From NCBI GenBank assembly GCA_024516035.1, contig CM044957.1, positions 2,066,613 through 2,130,612 on the forward strand: a DNA stretch of 64,000 nucleotides, given 5' to 3'. A program made the position numbers and the translations under genes. Source of the DNA: Bactericera cockerelli. Its lineage: Eukaryota; Arthropoda; Insecta; Hemiptera; Triozidae. The notes beneath the pieces were generated by a model. The model saw only the letters and a list, made by a program, of their open reading frames with translations, searched no databases and was not told where the DNA came from. Positions 1 through 11,405 of the stretch are shown here, piece by piece (the stretch's first letter is position 1; each line of letters starts with the position of its first letter).

Positions 1-937
1 CTAGATAGCGCTCAGCAATTTTGTTGATCTTTTCAAATTTTGAAACCCACTGCTAGATTCATTAACAGAAAAGTACCGAGTATTTCATAGAACCGGTACT
101 TTAGTAATCGATTACATAAAAGTACTGAGTATTTACCGAGGTTCTTTTGTACTTGGTTTTTGAGATTCTGCGAGCGGATGTAAATGGAATAGTGGATTCG
201 AGTAATCACTCAAGAACCAAGTACAAAAGCACCGTACACTAACTAAATCTCACAATTTTGCATTCAGAATGTTTACAGGAGACGAATCTCGATTCACAAA
301 ATTTGTTGGGTGTTTTAGTTTCAAGTGTTTCAATAGATTAGAAGCTCCACCTCCTATTTTATAACCTGAATTAAATAATGTACATTTCCCTAAACCGTCC
401 AATTGTTTGACAAAGAAGTTTCAAATAGAAGACTTGGTTCTACGAGACAAAAAGAAAAATATTAGGACACCGACAGCCTGAATATTATTCATAGATAATA
501 TCGGAATAATGAAGTACCTCTCTCTGCTGTACCCAGTTCTAGAGATGGGTATTTGGGTATTATTGTAATACCGATTATTTCATAGAACCGGTACCCGGTA
601 TGGTACCCGGCCCCGGCGTGTAATACCAAGTATTTAATAAAAACGGTACCCGCCTACTACGTACGATACGTCGGTACTCGGTCCCAGTGTGTAATACCGA
701 GTATTTCATAAAATCGGTACCCAGTACGGTATGCGGATCCAGTGTGTTATACCGTCACCAGTGTTGTACCCGGTACGGGTACAGGTACCTAGCAAAATTT
801 TGTACCCGGTATGGGTACGGGTACCTGATTTTATTATGTAACCGGTGCGGGTACTTTTGTAAATGTACCCGGTATTTTTTTGTGTACTTTTCGGGTACGT
901 TATCCTTCTCTATAGTAAGTATAGTAATAAGATTTGT
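1..937. repeat. Degenerate GGTACC-rich repeat tract
   Basis: The tract is built from imperfect units that combine a 'taccgagtatttcata' phrase with 'ggtacccggta' phrases, so GGTACC, ACCGGT and their variants recur dozens of times, mostly between 560 and 900. There is also an inverted pair around 140-157 and 219-235. No reading frame has protein-like content; the short frame at 687-941 only translates the repeat. The class of the parent element is unknown. If the GH31 gene continues to the left, this tract lies inside one of its introns. Confidence 0.6.
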
Positions 938-1074
938 CTAAATTATTTTAACTGTGGAGGACAAAGTCTTGTCATTAGAATACCACCTAACAACCAAACT
1001 AAATAAAATACCAAATTGATGGTTAGCCTTTAATGAGGTCTTGAACTCCAAGTTCCAGGTTAAAAGTCTAGTAA

Positions 1075-1262
1075 GGTAGATTTTATTTTTATTTAAAATT
1101 ATTATTAATGTTAATGTATTATTTGTATTAAAACAAATTTGAAGAAAATCGGTTATGCGGTTTTGAAGATACAAGTGATTTAGTCGAAAAAAATCAAAAT
1201 TGCCAGGTGTATACAATGTGAAACAATCACGAGGAAGTATTGTGTCCATAATTAGCAGTGTT
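1075..1262 (+). repeat. 3' end of an interspersed element (MITE-5 type)
   Basis: About 130 bp ending near 1262 ('caatcacgaggaagtattg', then 'cagtgttttttt') match the 3' end of the element inserted at 56930-57671. Divergence is moderate, so this is an old truncated copy. Confidence 0.6.
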
Positions 1263-1387
1263 TTTTTTATTTATATTTATAATGTAGGTACATATTTGTA
1301 AATTTTGAATGAGATCTGTGTAATTTACGATTCATAATACAAAAGCATTGATCAAAATAAATGCTTTATTTAGACTGTCAGTTGTCA

Positions 1388-1645
1388 GTGGCCAGCCTCC
1401 GTGGCGTAATGGTTGTAACTACTGCCCGTAGTTCAGACATTTCGAGTTCGATTCCCAGTTGTTCCAGACTTTTCTAATATTTTTTTCCCCTCTAAACACG
1501 TCAGTCTGGAATCTACCCAGGCTGGGCGAGTTAAATGTAGGTAGCTGGAACGATTCCCAGCGAATGCAGGGTAAAACCCCCCGTCCTGACTAGTTCAAAT
1601 CAGGACCTTAAAACCAAATACAATCAACTGGTCACAATCGTTTTA
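1388..1645 (+). repeat. tRNA-headed SINE (type D body)
   Basis: A tRNA-like head ('gcctccgtggcgtaatggtt', B-box-like 'gagttcgattcc') is followed by a body with 'acccaggctgggcgagtta', 'cccagcgaatgcagggtaaa' and a tail 'aatcaactggtcacaa'. The same body recurs at 8277-8435 and, reversed, at 14675-14905. That repetition and the degenerate head argue against a functional tRNA gene. Confidence 0.7.
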
Positions 1646-3646
1646 AAATGAGGTTGGTGTGATAATTGGTGCTTCTTTTGTGGAACTTCAACCAGTAATA
1701 ATGAAGAAAAAAACATACCTATTTAATCTTAAAATCCATTAACAATAATTCATTAATAATCAACTAGTGTTTTAACCTTGTATTGAAAAATTAGTTATGA
1801 ACTCGTTAAATAACGGACAACTTTGTTTAGTGGTTTTGTTTACAGTACAATTTGAATTATAATATGTACCTAAGTACATGGTAGGTAGATGGAAATTCGA
1901 TCTTGGTAAAATAAAGAGGGAAATGAAAGTGCCGAGTATTATTGTATGTTCCGAAATTGCCTCTTACTATGGCTCTAAGAAATGTTGACCCATATATTTG
2001 CCTAACTTCGAGTTACTAAACATGGTGTCAATTCAGCATAATCAGTTGGTAGGTATAAACAGAAGAAGTGAGACATTATACTAGATAATACATTTAATAA
2101 TTATAAATTAATAAGCAAGCATATATCCATATACCCTTAAAATTTCAGCTCGATTGGACAAAAAATGCAAATTATATCATGTTACAATGTTACATACATA
2201 GGTAGATGGATAATTAGATTGTGACAAATCAATATTGATCGAGTTAAACCATACTCACTTCGTTCGAAATTAAACGGTCATAGGAGGTTGACGCAAACTA
2301 CCAACTACTGTTTTTTTTCTCACGAGAAAACCGGACATCCAAAGTACAGAGTAAAAAAAAATTATACCTAGCCGGGATTCGAACCCAGGTCACCTTGCAA
2401 ACTTTGTGTTTTACCTACACCAGTCGACGACCACAGAGACTGCTCAATAGGTACATAATATTTTATTATAATTTATCATTGTTTTGATCTATTTTAATCA
2501 ATATTTTTCCTCTTACTGGCCAATACTTTATACACTTCTCATAATATAGACCTAGTTTACCTCTTGATGTAGAAATCTCTGAATGAAGTTATAAAACGTT
2601 ATTATTTCCTGACTGATACCTCAGTCTGCTGGCAGCTTGGGTGAAGCAAAGATGATTGGATCCCACCCATATTTTAAGTTCTATGTGAGGCGAAGATTTT
2701 TTGTTACTCTCATAAATCTTATTTCAGTTTTTTATTTTTATGTCTCACACTGTCGCTGATTTTTCTAACATTTTATTTACATCGTAGTATATTTCTGCGT
2801 AATTAGACCTTTAGAAAGAACTTTCAGTCATCAACTTGGGATAAATAGGCGTGGCTCCAGGGTTCATTTTAGATATTCCTTTAGATGGCTTTAAATACTT
2901 TTCTACTTGTTTCAACCATCTGAAATTAAGTGATCTCATTCCCTTTGACTAGACCTTTCTAAAAACACCAGAAATACAACTCTAGGATAATAATAGACGG
3001 CTCTGGGCCACATAATAAGTATTCCTTTCAAAGGGTATAACTCAAGTTTGGTCCAGTGTAATACTTTAGTTATATTTTTATATTTTTTCCTATGATAAGG
3101 CCTTTCAAAAAATACCACAATCGCAGCTCCAAGATAACCAGGGGCGGCTCTGTGCAACTTTCCCATTTTATTTGAGAAGGCTATATCTCCTATCCTATAA
3201 AAAATAAATACTTGAAACTATAAAAGGTATGCAGAGATGAAAATTCCCTTTTCAAAAACGTATCTCACGTCTTTCCACGATAAGCACACGTTGCTGTACC
3301 CTTGACAGAAAATTGGTCTGAAAAAAAAAAAAAAAAAAAAAAAACCCGTATGAATAATTTCATGAAATTCAAGATTTTCGGCGTGGCCAGTAAACGACTT
3401 TAACTGTACGTAGGAACCTCGCGCTTTCGTGAAACACAATCTATTTTCGCGTCTCATTACGAATTTGAAATAAAAATTGATAAAAGTTAGCGTTAGGTGG
3501 GCGAAAACAATAAAACAAAATACATATAAACTCTGTTTCGTGTTAATATAGGCCGGGTGGCTGGCGCTACTTGACGAGCGCTCGCCTCCCGGCGAGCTTG
3601 ATTATAATTACTCGTATATAGCTGATTATGAATGATGAAGACTCAC
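1646..3646. other. Non-coding stretch with tRNA-like heads
   Basis: I see no supportable exon here. A reversed tRNA-like head is at about 2370-2437 ('gggattcgaacccaggtcac'), another head on the plus strand is at about 3550-3600, and an A-run is at 3321-3344. It presumably forms part of intron 3 of the GH31 gene. Confidence 0.5.
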
Positions 3647-6552
3647 AAGACTCGCTTCGTCGATTCTCTCACGACTGCAAACCCAAAGTTGGAGTTCTGC
3701 AGATGGCTGAATTCTACCGTATACTTCTCGGCTGATATGTTTTCCGTCTGTTTCGACATTTTGGGATACGGTGTTTCATAGCGTTGGTTCATATCGTCAT
3801 GAATCTGTAGATAATAATGAAAAATATGAATATGAACGGAATTAATACACGTCATGGTATTTTCTTTCTTTTTTGTAATACCTCTGTGGCGCAAAGTCCC
3901 GGTTACTGTCTAAGATGGGGAAAACCGATGCTTTGCAATGACTTAGAGCGGAATTAATAGACGTTTTTGTAATACCTCTGTGGCGCTAAGTCAACGATTG
4001 CGTACTGTGTAAGATAGGGAAAACCGACACTTACCAACGACTTAAGTTATTGATGTTGTCTATTAATTCCGCCCTTAGAATGCCATAAGGATGAGAAAAC
4101 AAAAAAAGAAAGAAAATACCATGTAAAAATCTAAGAATTTAACATTGAGGGTGAAATAAATAAACATAATAACTAAAGACATTACTTATCATCGGTTTTC
4201 CCTATCTTAGACAGTACGCAATCCAAGACTTAGCGCCACAGAGGTATTACAAACACGTCCATTAATTTCACCTTGAATGTAAAAATTGTCTTGAAAACAA
4301 ATAAACAATAGTGCTCACCTTAACGTGGAGTCTACTTTCGGTTTCGTAACTCACGTCCACCCGAACATACTCGATGGTGTCCGAGTACGGACTCCTGCGG
4401 GTGTTCTTGTACACCAGGCTCAGGTTCCGGCTCGTCATCTCCTCGATGCTGTCTACCTGGTAGCTCCTGTAGTTGTCTGGATAGAAGCACCAGGGCTCCG
4501 GACTTCCCGCCGCCAAGGGTCGCAAGCAGCAACCCCGCGCCAGACAGTCTTTTTGGGTCGCTATACCTGTCGAGACGGGAGGGGGAGACCTTTTTTGACC
4601 TGGGTGAAGGGTTTCACCATTGTGGGTAGCTGGTAAGATTCCCAGGTGTATTCCAGGACGTTAAATCAAATAAAATCGTCGGCGTTAGGAAGGGCATCCA
4701 GCCGTAAAAAAATGTGCCAAAACCAATCAACTTCAACCATGAGGTTGAACAACGTCGACCCTGCTTGAGCGGAATAAGACAGAGTAAAAGAAGAAGAAGT
4801 AGGGTTTCATTTGAAACTCCATACAATAAAATTAACACTGTGAGTGAGATCTATTGTGATCAAAGAGGGAGACTCTCCCCAAGTGAAGTAAACTTTTGAA
4901 ACTGTTCCTTAAATAGAAATATTACTGGACCATTTTAGTGTCATGGTTACAAAGTTTGTCCAGCCTTCGTCGATCGATGGCACGTTGAAGCCGGGATCCT
5001 GCCCTTAGTAGAACAAACAGTATAACAAACCTTTTGTCCATTTCCGTCATAAGACTGCAGAGTGTCCAGAGGAGTATAGTAGGTAGTTTGTTAGTTATAT
5101 TTTTCTACGTAAAAAAATATCTATGATTTAAGAACAAAAATAAGTAAAGATTTCCTAGGGTACATTAAAGCATTTAGTTCAAGATTAAATCAAACCATAC
5201 CTCGTGGAAAACAATCAAAGCGATTGCTTGGAATGGAATATTTTGGATTGTAGCATTCTTTATCCATGGGCAAGCCTCCTTGAATCAGAGTAACTATGAG
5301 CCCTGTCAGTAGGATGACCTGCAAAGAAGAGGAGATAAAAAAGAAAAAAAATTATCTTACCTGCATTAGTATTCCTGTGGTCAACTCACTAGTCTAGTAA
5401 TTCAGGTAGCATAGAGACCCGTTGGTTCGAATTCCATTCAATGCATGAATTTTTCTTCATTAATTTGAGTTTGTGACCACAAAATAATAGACTCTGAGGG
5501 TTAGGTGGTAGATAATGTTTACAGCATTGATCTCGCCTGGTGGTTACCTTCCACTAAAGAAAGAGTGTTATTATAAGGGCAAAATTAAGACAAAATGTAG
5601 AACTTAAGTCATAACTTAGCACTAGTTTTTCCTATCTAAGACAATACGCAAAATCTAGACGTCTATTAATTCCGACCGAAGCGAAGTGTTATTGTAATTT
5701 TGATTTCAGAGGTCTGTCATTTTTTGGTCTTTCTGATCTGTTCTATTAATTTAGCAACTTATTAATTTATTAATGCATGAATTTTTTTCTCTCAATTATT
5801 TGTATTTGTGACCACAAAATAATAAGACTCTGAGGGTTAGGTAGTAGAAAATGCTTTGAGCATTCACCTCGCCTGGTGGTTAACTTCCACTAAAAAGTAT
5901 TGTTCTTATTAAAAACAGAGGGCAGTTTTGTCAAGTTTAACATAATTTTTTCAGAAGGGCCGTGTACATTTATGAAGCAAATCAGATCTGCACTCAACGC
6001 AAAGGAACACATCCAATCCACAAAGTTTGCAAAAAAACTTGTTCATTTCCCAAGGAAGAAAGCAAAACACAAAGAGAAAAAAATGTAGTTAGAATAAACT
6101 TCAAAGTTTTGGATACCTTCCGGTAGTTCTGCTGATCCAGCATTTTAATGGAATGTGTTTGAAAATTATTAAAATAAGAATAAAACACACATACAAACGG
6201 TTCTTATAACCACTTGTTTTTTTTTTTATTTTTTTTTTAGATAAATTTTTGAATTCCTTCTTATAGAAACATGGCTCCTTCTTTCGTGAGACAATTCAAA
6301 TCAAACACGAATATTAATTTATCTAATATTAGATACGTGTAATTAAGTACGTGTCGGTGTTGGATTCAGTTGGCAATAGTCAGTGAAACGGGAATGAAAA
6401 ATGTTTGCTTCTGGAGAGATTCTAAATACCTAACATAATTACCTATGTCATTTATCATCTATAATGTGGACAGAAAATGAAAAGTTTACAGGGTGATAAC
6501 TTGAACACCGAAGCACAACAAATTATATACCCACCAATATTACTTGTGACAT
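3647..6552 (-). CDS. GAA: Lysosomal acid alpha-glucosidase-like (GH31), 5' exons only
   Basis: Exons on the minus strand: tentative exon 1 at 6552-6544 (Met-Ser-Gln), exon 2 at 5318-5201, exon 3 at 4566-4319 and exon 4 at 3804-3647, all with GT-AG borders and consistent phases. Exon 2 gives a hydrophobic signal-like segment (VILLTGLIVTLIQGG) and then SNRFDCFPRG. Exon 3 completes a P-type trefoil domain (CLARGCC, then PWCFYPDNY) and enters the GH31 N-terminal domain (VDVSYETESRLHVK). Exon 4 continues it (NQRYETPYP, FGFAVV, KRVL). This order matches animal acid alpha-glucosidases, which cleave alpha-1,4/1,6-glucans in lysosomes or after secretion. About 177 residues are encoded here; the catalytic barrel would lie left of position 1. 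Exon 1 is uncertain: it is only nine coding bases, placed by phase and a gtaata donor. Confidence 0.8.
3836..4271. repeat. MITE-1 cluster, nested and inverted
   Basis: The clearest unit is 3949-4074, with inverted ends 'cggaattaatagac' and 'gtctattaattccg' around 'tacctctgtggcgctaagtc' and 'agatagggaaaaccga'. A partial direct copy precedes it (3875-3950) and an inverted partial copy follows (4185-4271). A larger inverted pair flanks the set ('tattttctttctttttt' near 3858 and its complement near 4103). Related copies are at 5590-5690, 17757-17895 and 54577-54664. The cluster begins about 30 bp from the acceptor of GH31 exon 4. Confidence 0.7.
4600..4800 (+). repeat. SINE-like repeat tail
   Basis: It contains 'ggtagctggtaagattccca', 'aaatcaaataaaatcgtc' and 'aggaagggcatccagccgta', phrases typical of SINE or LINE 3' regions. 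It directly follows the acceptor side of GH31 exon 3, so it lies in intron 2. Confidence 0.45.
5373..5576 (+). repeat. SINE type B
   Basis: Degenerate tRNA-like head ('ctcactagtctagtaattca', 'gttggttcgaattcc'), linker 'gtttgtgaccacaaaataat', then the diagnostic 'actctgagggttaggtggta' and 'gcctggtggttaccttccac', ending in (ATT)n-like sequence. It lies in a GH31 intron region. Confidence 0.7.
5590..5690 (-). repeat. MITE-1 partial copy
   Basis: Reads in reverse as 'cggaattaatagacgtctag' followed by 'gataggaaaaactagtgcta'; it is related to the cluster at 3836-4271. Confidence 0.55.
5786..5912 (+). repeat. SINE type B, 5'-truncated
   Basis: Carries 'gtatttgtgaccacaaaata', 'actctgagggttaggtagta' and 'cgcctggtggttaacttcca'. 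The tRNA head is missing. Confidence 0.65.
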
Positions 6553-6559
6553 GGTTTCA

Positions 6560-7179
6560 AACTCTTCAGAACGAGCGACCCCTAAAATATTTTCCCATCG
6601 GCCGCGCCTGACGATGAAATAACTTTTGTCTGTCTGCTGCTAGTTTGCTATGATCTTGTTAGTCATAACAATTGTGTGTTCATTCTCCACATGGATAACA
6701 TCTGTTTTCCGCTCACAAGTCCTCCTGGTGACGTTGTCTGTGCGTCATCTCTCTTTTTGTTGTAGTAACGTCGCTTTCAACTACATCGTCATATCACTAC
6801 GGGCGTTTTACCCTCCATTCGCTGGAAACTCACAAGCCAGCTACTCAAATTCACACACACAGCCAGAGTGGGGCAGGGAATAGCCAGCACAGTTTTGAAG
6901 CATGCTTCAGTCTAGCATGTCACCTGTGTATAAATAATTGCCTCCGTGGAATCCCGCTATTTTACGTGGCGACCTTTCGCCAGATTTTATTGAACGTTTA
7001 ACCACTAACGGCATTTAGAAGCTATTGTATTAAAAGAACTTTCAAAGATTGAGAGAACAGAATTACAAATACATATGTGCCTTTGATGCCTTTATTATAT
7101 TTTTACCTTTGATGTGATAATAAAGGATTAAACACATAATAGAAGTGATTTATTTTACATTCCCTATTTCTTCGTCTGC

Positions 7180-7252
<73 letters not shown>

Positions 7253-8170
7253 CTTTTTCTTATGATATTTTTCTTTCTCGTCTTTAACTTTTTTCCTACT
7301 TATTCCTGCCTTCTTTTTTTTAAGCGACCTCATATACAATTATTATATACAATGTATACAATCGTAACACCACTTGGTTTTTCTGACAGTTCCTTTGAAC
7401 TCATATTTTTAACCTCATATAAAACTTCCTCATATAAAACTGTGCCTTTGTTTTAAAGGAGATTAAATTGTTTTGTGCAATGGAGGGGCAATGAAATTGG
7501 ACTTTCAAGATATTTCTTCTTTATTATTGAAATAGAAAGAACTTCCTTTACCATTTTCAAGGGTCCTTTGATAATATTGTGGATTGAGTTTTTCTGGACT
7601 TTTTAAACCGATACCTTACAATAAAGTCCATGCAATAAATTGGGGTGATATATTGGTCGCTGTGATAAATTGGGGCTTTTCTTGCTGAACTCCAATCAAT
7701 TTATTACAAAAAAGCTACAAAAAGTTGAGAACCACTGCTCTGTCTCTTTTTTAAGATGTCGGTTATACGCTGTGTTTATGTGTATTGTGTATGTTTGGAC
7801 GCTGTATATTCTCACAATTTGCTGTTTTTATTCGCACAACATCGCAAGAGTAGTTCTGCAGTTGACAACGCTGGAGCTCTCTTGAGTCTGTCTCTGTTGT
7901 TCTCTCGTTGCAGAAGTGGGCGAAGGGACTGTCTAAATAATTCAGGAAACTAAATGGCTTATTTTTTAAACATGAAGTTTTCTTCTTGGAATTCGAGAAA
8001 GTATGTTGTTGTAAGAGTTTCTACTTCTACCAGGTTGGGTGATATTTGACTCTGAGGGAGAATGGGTGGAAGAGAGAGACTGTCGTCCGTCCTTGATAGA
8101 AACAAGTGGATAATAAGACTTTATCAAAGCAGCACTGACCCCATAGGCCAGAGATGCTGAGTTCAATTAC
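6560..8170. repeat. 1.4-kb duplicated repeat unit, copy 1
   Basis: From 'actcttcagaac' near 6560 this region is close to 56365-58545: shared 'ttttgtctgtctgctgctag', 'gcatgcttcagtctagcatg', a (GA)n tract, 'atgatatttttcttt' and 'aaactaaatggcttattttt'. Homology in copy 2 stops at 58541, where a LINE is inserted; here the sequence continues 'cttcttggaattcg' from about 7987. A reversed type D SINE body lies inside at 6728-6895. The short frames at 7145-7456 and 7670-7885 are repeat translations without protein signatures. Confidence 0.75.
7183..7250. repeat. (GA)n microsatellite
   Basis: An uninterrupted run of GA dinucleotides of about 68 bp inside the duplicated unit. The same tract in copy 2 (57766-57809) is shorter. 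Confidence 0.95.
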
Positions 8171-8276
8171 CCGTTGGGGAGACTTTTCGAAGAAAATTCA
8201 GTTCCCTTAAAACACGTGTGGCTGGCATGTCCGGAAATGGCAGCCACACGTGTTTGCCACAATGTGTTTGCCACAA

Positions 8277-8435
8277 AGCCACAATGCCAGCCACTACCCA
8301 GGCTGGGGGCTGAGGTTGATGTGGCTAGCTGGTATGATTTCCAGCGAATGGAGGGTAAAACCCCTGTCCTGACTATCTATTTCAAATTAGAACGTTAAAA
8401 CCAAACAGAATCAACTGGTCACAATAGATCCAATT
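8277..8435 (+). repeat. SINE type D body and tail
   Basis: 'actacccaggctggg', 'ccagcgaatggagggtaaaa' and the tail 'aatcaactggtcacaa' match 1388-1645 without its tRNA head. Confidence 0.65.
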
Positions 8436-8509
8436 AAGGAAGGAAAAGTAAGGGAATCATTTACTTTCCTTATCCTATAGAAAGGAAAGTAAGGGCAACA
8501 CCCAAAAAA

Positions 8510-8690
8510 AAAAATTCTTCGTCCATATCGCACGTCGATGGCACATTGACTACACTAGTTCTCGTTCTATCACTGAAGTTAAGCAACGTCCAGCGTGTAG
8601 AAGACATGGTCAATTTGGTCATCATGGCAATCCACGTTCTCCTGGCTATTCGGGGACTCACTCTGGCCGAGTGAGGTTAATTTTATGGGC
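8510..8690 (+). repeat. 5S rRNA-derived SINE
   Basis: The head resembles a degenerate 5S rRNA: 'gtcgatggcacattgactac', 'tagttctcgttctatcactg', 'aagttaagcaacgtc' (the region of the 5S A-box) and then 'ggcaatccacgttctcctgg'. A type D body follows ('gccgagtgaggttaattt'). This is the layout of SINE3-type elements. It is not a 5S gene: it is short, diverged and repeated elsewhere (26170-26350; reversed near 9540-9590 and 51480-51515). Confidence 0.7.
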
Positions 8691-9400
8691 GTCAATCATA
8701 TACAGAGAGAAGAAGATAAAATTTATTCACCAACAACTGACATCACTATCGATGCTTGCCATAAGACACAGTACTCTTGTTACTTGTGTTTTGAAGTAGA
8801 GAATGACGATGGTTATTTTCAGGATGGTTTGTATGAATGAAAGAACCGCGAATAGCTGTGACAACAATGTCATTAATCATAGATTTAAGGAGATTGAATG
8901 TTTTTCGAAAGTCTTCCAAATTCTTTGTGATAGCTCCTCGCGCTCCACCTTCCGTGATATAGGTATCTGTGCCTATCTTCAGGACACGGATTTATTATTA
9001 TTATGAGAAAGTAGATATCTACGTTTTATTTGCCATACACCACCCTGTACAACCTCTTCTATTTTAAAACACCCCATATACGCCAAACGCCCAAGGATAC
9101 TCACACGACACAAAGACAAAGTAAACATGAGCGGAATTGAAGGAAATACCCCAGGACAAGATGAAAAGATAACACAGGATTAACCCTACAGTGGCTCACT
9201 TGAAAATGGAAAAAAATAGAGATTGACTGATTCTCTAGGAAACATACCAGATAAAAGCTATTTCCGCTACCAAAATATTGCAAAAAGCCTTTGAAAGTTG
9301 CCAAGTCTGAAAAATGCGTGGAGCGTATTTTGGCGACATAATTACCTAGTTGGATTTTTCAGTCTATTTTTTTTTTTTGGGTTTGACTACATAGTCATAT
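8691..9400. other. Non-coding, no recognised feature
   Basis: Short frames on both strands lack any protein signature or exon-like composition. No clear repeat family was recognised. Confidence 0.4.
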
Positions 9401-9414
9401 CACGAAAAGGATGT

Positions 9415-9600
9415 TAGCTTCCATGCGCAGGAAACTCAAAAACCTGCTATCCACTGCTATGAACCTCACTCAGCCCGGGTTGGGTCGGAATGCCAGCATC
9501 ACGAAGTCTTCACGTTACTTAAGGTCGTTCATCCTACGAGAACCAGTCAGTGCATTCAATGCGCCATTGACGCTGGTTTACACTAGTCTACAAGTTCTTA
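9415..9600 (-). repeat. 5S/type D SINE, reversed
   Basis: Read in reverse it contains a 5S-like head ('cagcgtcaatggcgcattga', 'actggttctcgta') and a body ('cccaacccgggctgagtgag' in reverse orientation, 'ggaatgccagcatcacgaag' on plus). Similar bodies are at 46965-47100 and 51170-51310. Confidence 0.5.
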
Positions 9601-9755
9601 TAAAGTTTTTTTTTCTATCAAATTTTTTTCGTGCTCATAATGTAGTCCCTTTAAATTTTTATGAGGAATCGTTTCGCATTTTATCCGTTCCAAATACGCA
9701 TAACTTACAATTGATTTCTTGATGAGTGGAATTGAAGAAAACACCTTAGGATTAG

Positions 9756-9855
9756 NNNNNNNNNNNNNNNNNNNNNNNNNNNNNNNNNNNNNNNNNNNNN
9801 NNNNNNNNNNNNNNNNNNNNNNNNNNNNNNNNNNNNNNNNNNNNNNNNNNNNNNN
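9756..9855. other. Assembly gap (100 N)
   Basis: Exactly 100 N, a conventional length for a gap of unknown size. It lies upstream of the first visible P450 exon and may hide 5' exons. Confidence 0.98.
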
Positions 9856-10990
9856 CGCTCATCTCTAAAATGATGAAACTTTTATGAAATCACAGGTAGT
9901 ACCGTACAATGTTTATTTTTGTAAACAGCTAAGAACATGTATTGTGCAAGAAGTTAGGCTAGGTTTTAAAAGAAAGAAAAAAAAAAAAAAATGAAAGCAA
10001 GCAGGAATCTTTGAAATATCTTGTTACATAAATGTAACAACGGGCATTACAGGGTTAAAATACCTATCGGTCAGCTCACAAAATCTAAGGGCCGGCTTAG
10101 ATTTTCTAATTCCGTTTCATAATATGGCCCTAAGGACTTTTCTCACGACGAAATTAAGTATTTTATGATTTCTATGTACATAATGTACATAGGAACATAC
10201 CTAGTTACCTAGCTATTATCTATTTATAAGTTTGCTAACTTTTTGCTAAAGAAAACACGTAAACAATCAGGAAGAGAAACTTCTAACAACTTTATAAACA
10301 ACAACTTTCTGATGAAATTATTTAAATGCGCACTATTAGTATACAAGGTGCTCTCTGTTTAAACTAAACAAGAAAATAATCTGTAAGAAAATATTCTGTA
10401 GTTGATAAATATTTTACATTTTCGTTGTAATTGTTTAAGTACCTTTAAGTCAGATGTAAGGGCCCAATTATGAAACAGGAATAAATGAATAAAAATCGAT
10501 TTTTTTCTTCTTCGCAGAATAAGAAGGAATGTACTCTTTTCTATCATCTCTGTGAATATGAAGGAGAAATACCCCTTAAAAGTATAATTTTTTTCGATTT
10601 TAAAGTGGGGGAAGCGGAAAAAAAAATCTGATGTAAACACAAGGAATGTAACAAAATCACTGACCACTTTTGCTAGCGGTATTAGTACCTAGTTGTGAGA
10701 ATCTTGTCGAATAACAAGGAATGTAAAATTTAATTTTATTATACTCATAAGCATCAGGAAAGCAAAAATAAGACAAATCTTATTTCTGCTTTCCTGAAAA
10801 GTCGATTTTTGACATTCCTGGTTCTTCTACTCACCCATTCAAATATCTAGTAATTCTAGTATTAAATTGACAGCTGATATAAATGCGCTGTGATTGGTTG
10901 AAACTCGCTCCACAGAAGGCGTGTGATAGTGTAGGATTAGTTAATCAAATCCTGTTTCATAATACGGCCCTTAGATTCTATTTGCTGTTC
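9856..10990. other. Non-coding stretch with MITE-like remnants
   Basis: No exon is supported. 'catttcataatatggcccta'-like sequence near 10115-10135 and 'ttgattggttgaaactc' with 'cctgtttcataatacggccc' at 10880-10975 recur at 55290-55455, so a MITE family is likely. An AT-rich inverted pair with 'aaggaatgtaa' phrases lies around 10630-10790. Confidence 0.4.
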
Positions 10991-10994
10991 TACC

Positions 10995-11160
10995 TAGCTC
11001 GAACCCGGTACCTCAGTGGTTAAGGTGTCAGTCTCGTAATCAAGAGGGTTCGAAACCCAGCCGTGCCAACATAATCTCCCATTCAGGATTTTGACCTTAT
11101 AAAACCTCATTTTGACCTCATTGCTTTTGTTGATCTCATAATAATAACCATGTCTTAGGC
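10995..11160 (+). repeat. tRNA-headed SINE (type E-like)
   Basis: 'ggtacctcagtggttaaggt', 'gtctcgtaatca' and 'gagggttcgaaacccagcc' form a tRNA-like head, followed by 'ctcccattcaggattttgac' and 'tgtcttaggcttattactgg', as in the SINE at 11406-11622. Confidence 0.55.
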
Positions 11161-11190
11161 TTATTACTGGCATAATGAAAAAATATAAAG

Positions 11191-11327
11191 TTATCATGTT
11201 TGTGTTAATCACTTTTGTGATATCACAACTACTCAAAAGCATTACTAAATCTACGCTAAAAGTGGAGCTTGAACCACCGACATCCAGGTCACAAGTCCGC
11301 GGCCTTATGGATCAAGCTACTGAGGTC
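11191..11327 (-). repeat. SINE type A, reversed
   Basis: Its reverse complement carries the type A tRNA-like head ('gacctcagtagcttgatcca', 'cggacttgtgacctgg') and tail ('gtgatatcacaaaagtgatt', 'aacacaaacatgataa'). Confidence 0.75.
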
Positions 11328-11405
11328 TGTCTAGTACTGGAATAATGGTACTCATTAGTGCTTGTTGGTCAGTACAAAAAAGGCAATATTATTACACCTA
11401 GCCCG

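Noticed and set aside
938..1249. 103-codon minus-strand frame
   Set aside because: It overlaps a repeat shared with 57520-57671 and shows no domain.
4332..4636. Frames on the plus strand and in a second minus frame
   Set aside because: They overlap GH31 exon 3, whose trefoil cysteine pattern fixes the correct frame.
7145..7456. 103-codon frame across the (GA)n tract
   Set aside because: Simple-sequence translation (repeated Glu-Arg); the copy at 57713-58015 shows tract-length change, not coding constraint.
8510..8625. 5S rRNA gene
   Set aside because: Too diverged, with mismatches throughout the internal control regions, and fused to a SINE body.
10359..10667. 102-codon minus-strand frame
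   Set aside because: Phe/Ile/Lys-rich translation of AT-rich DNA without a start context or homology.
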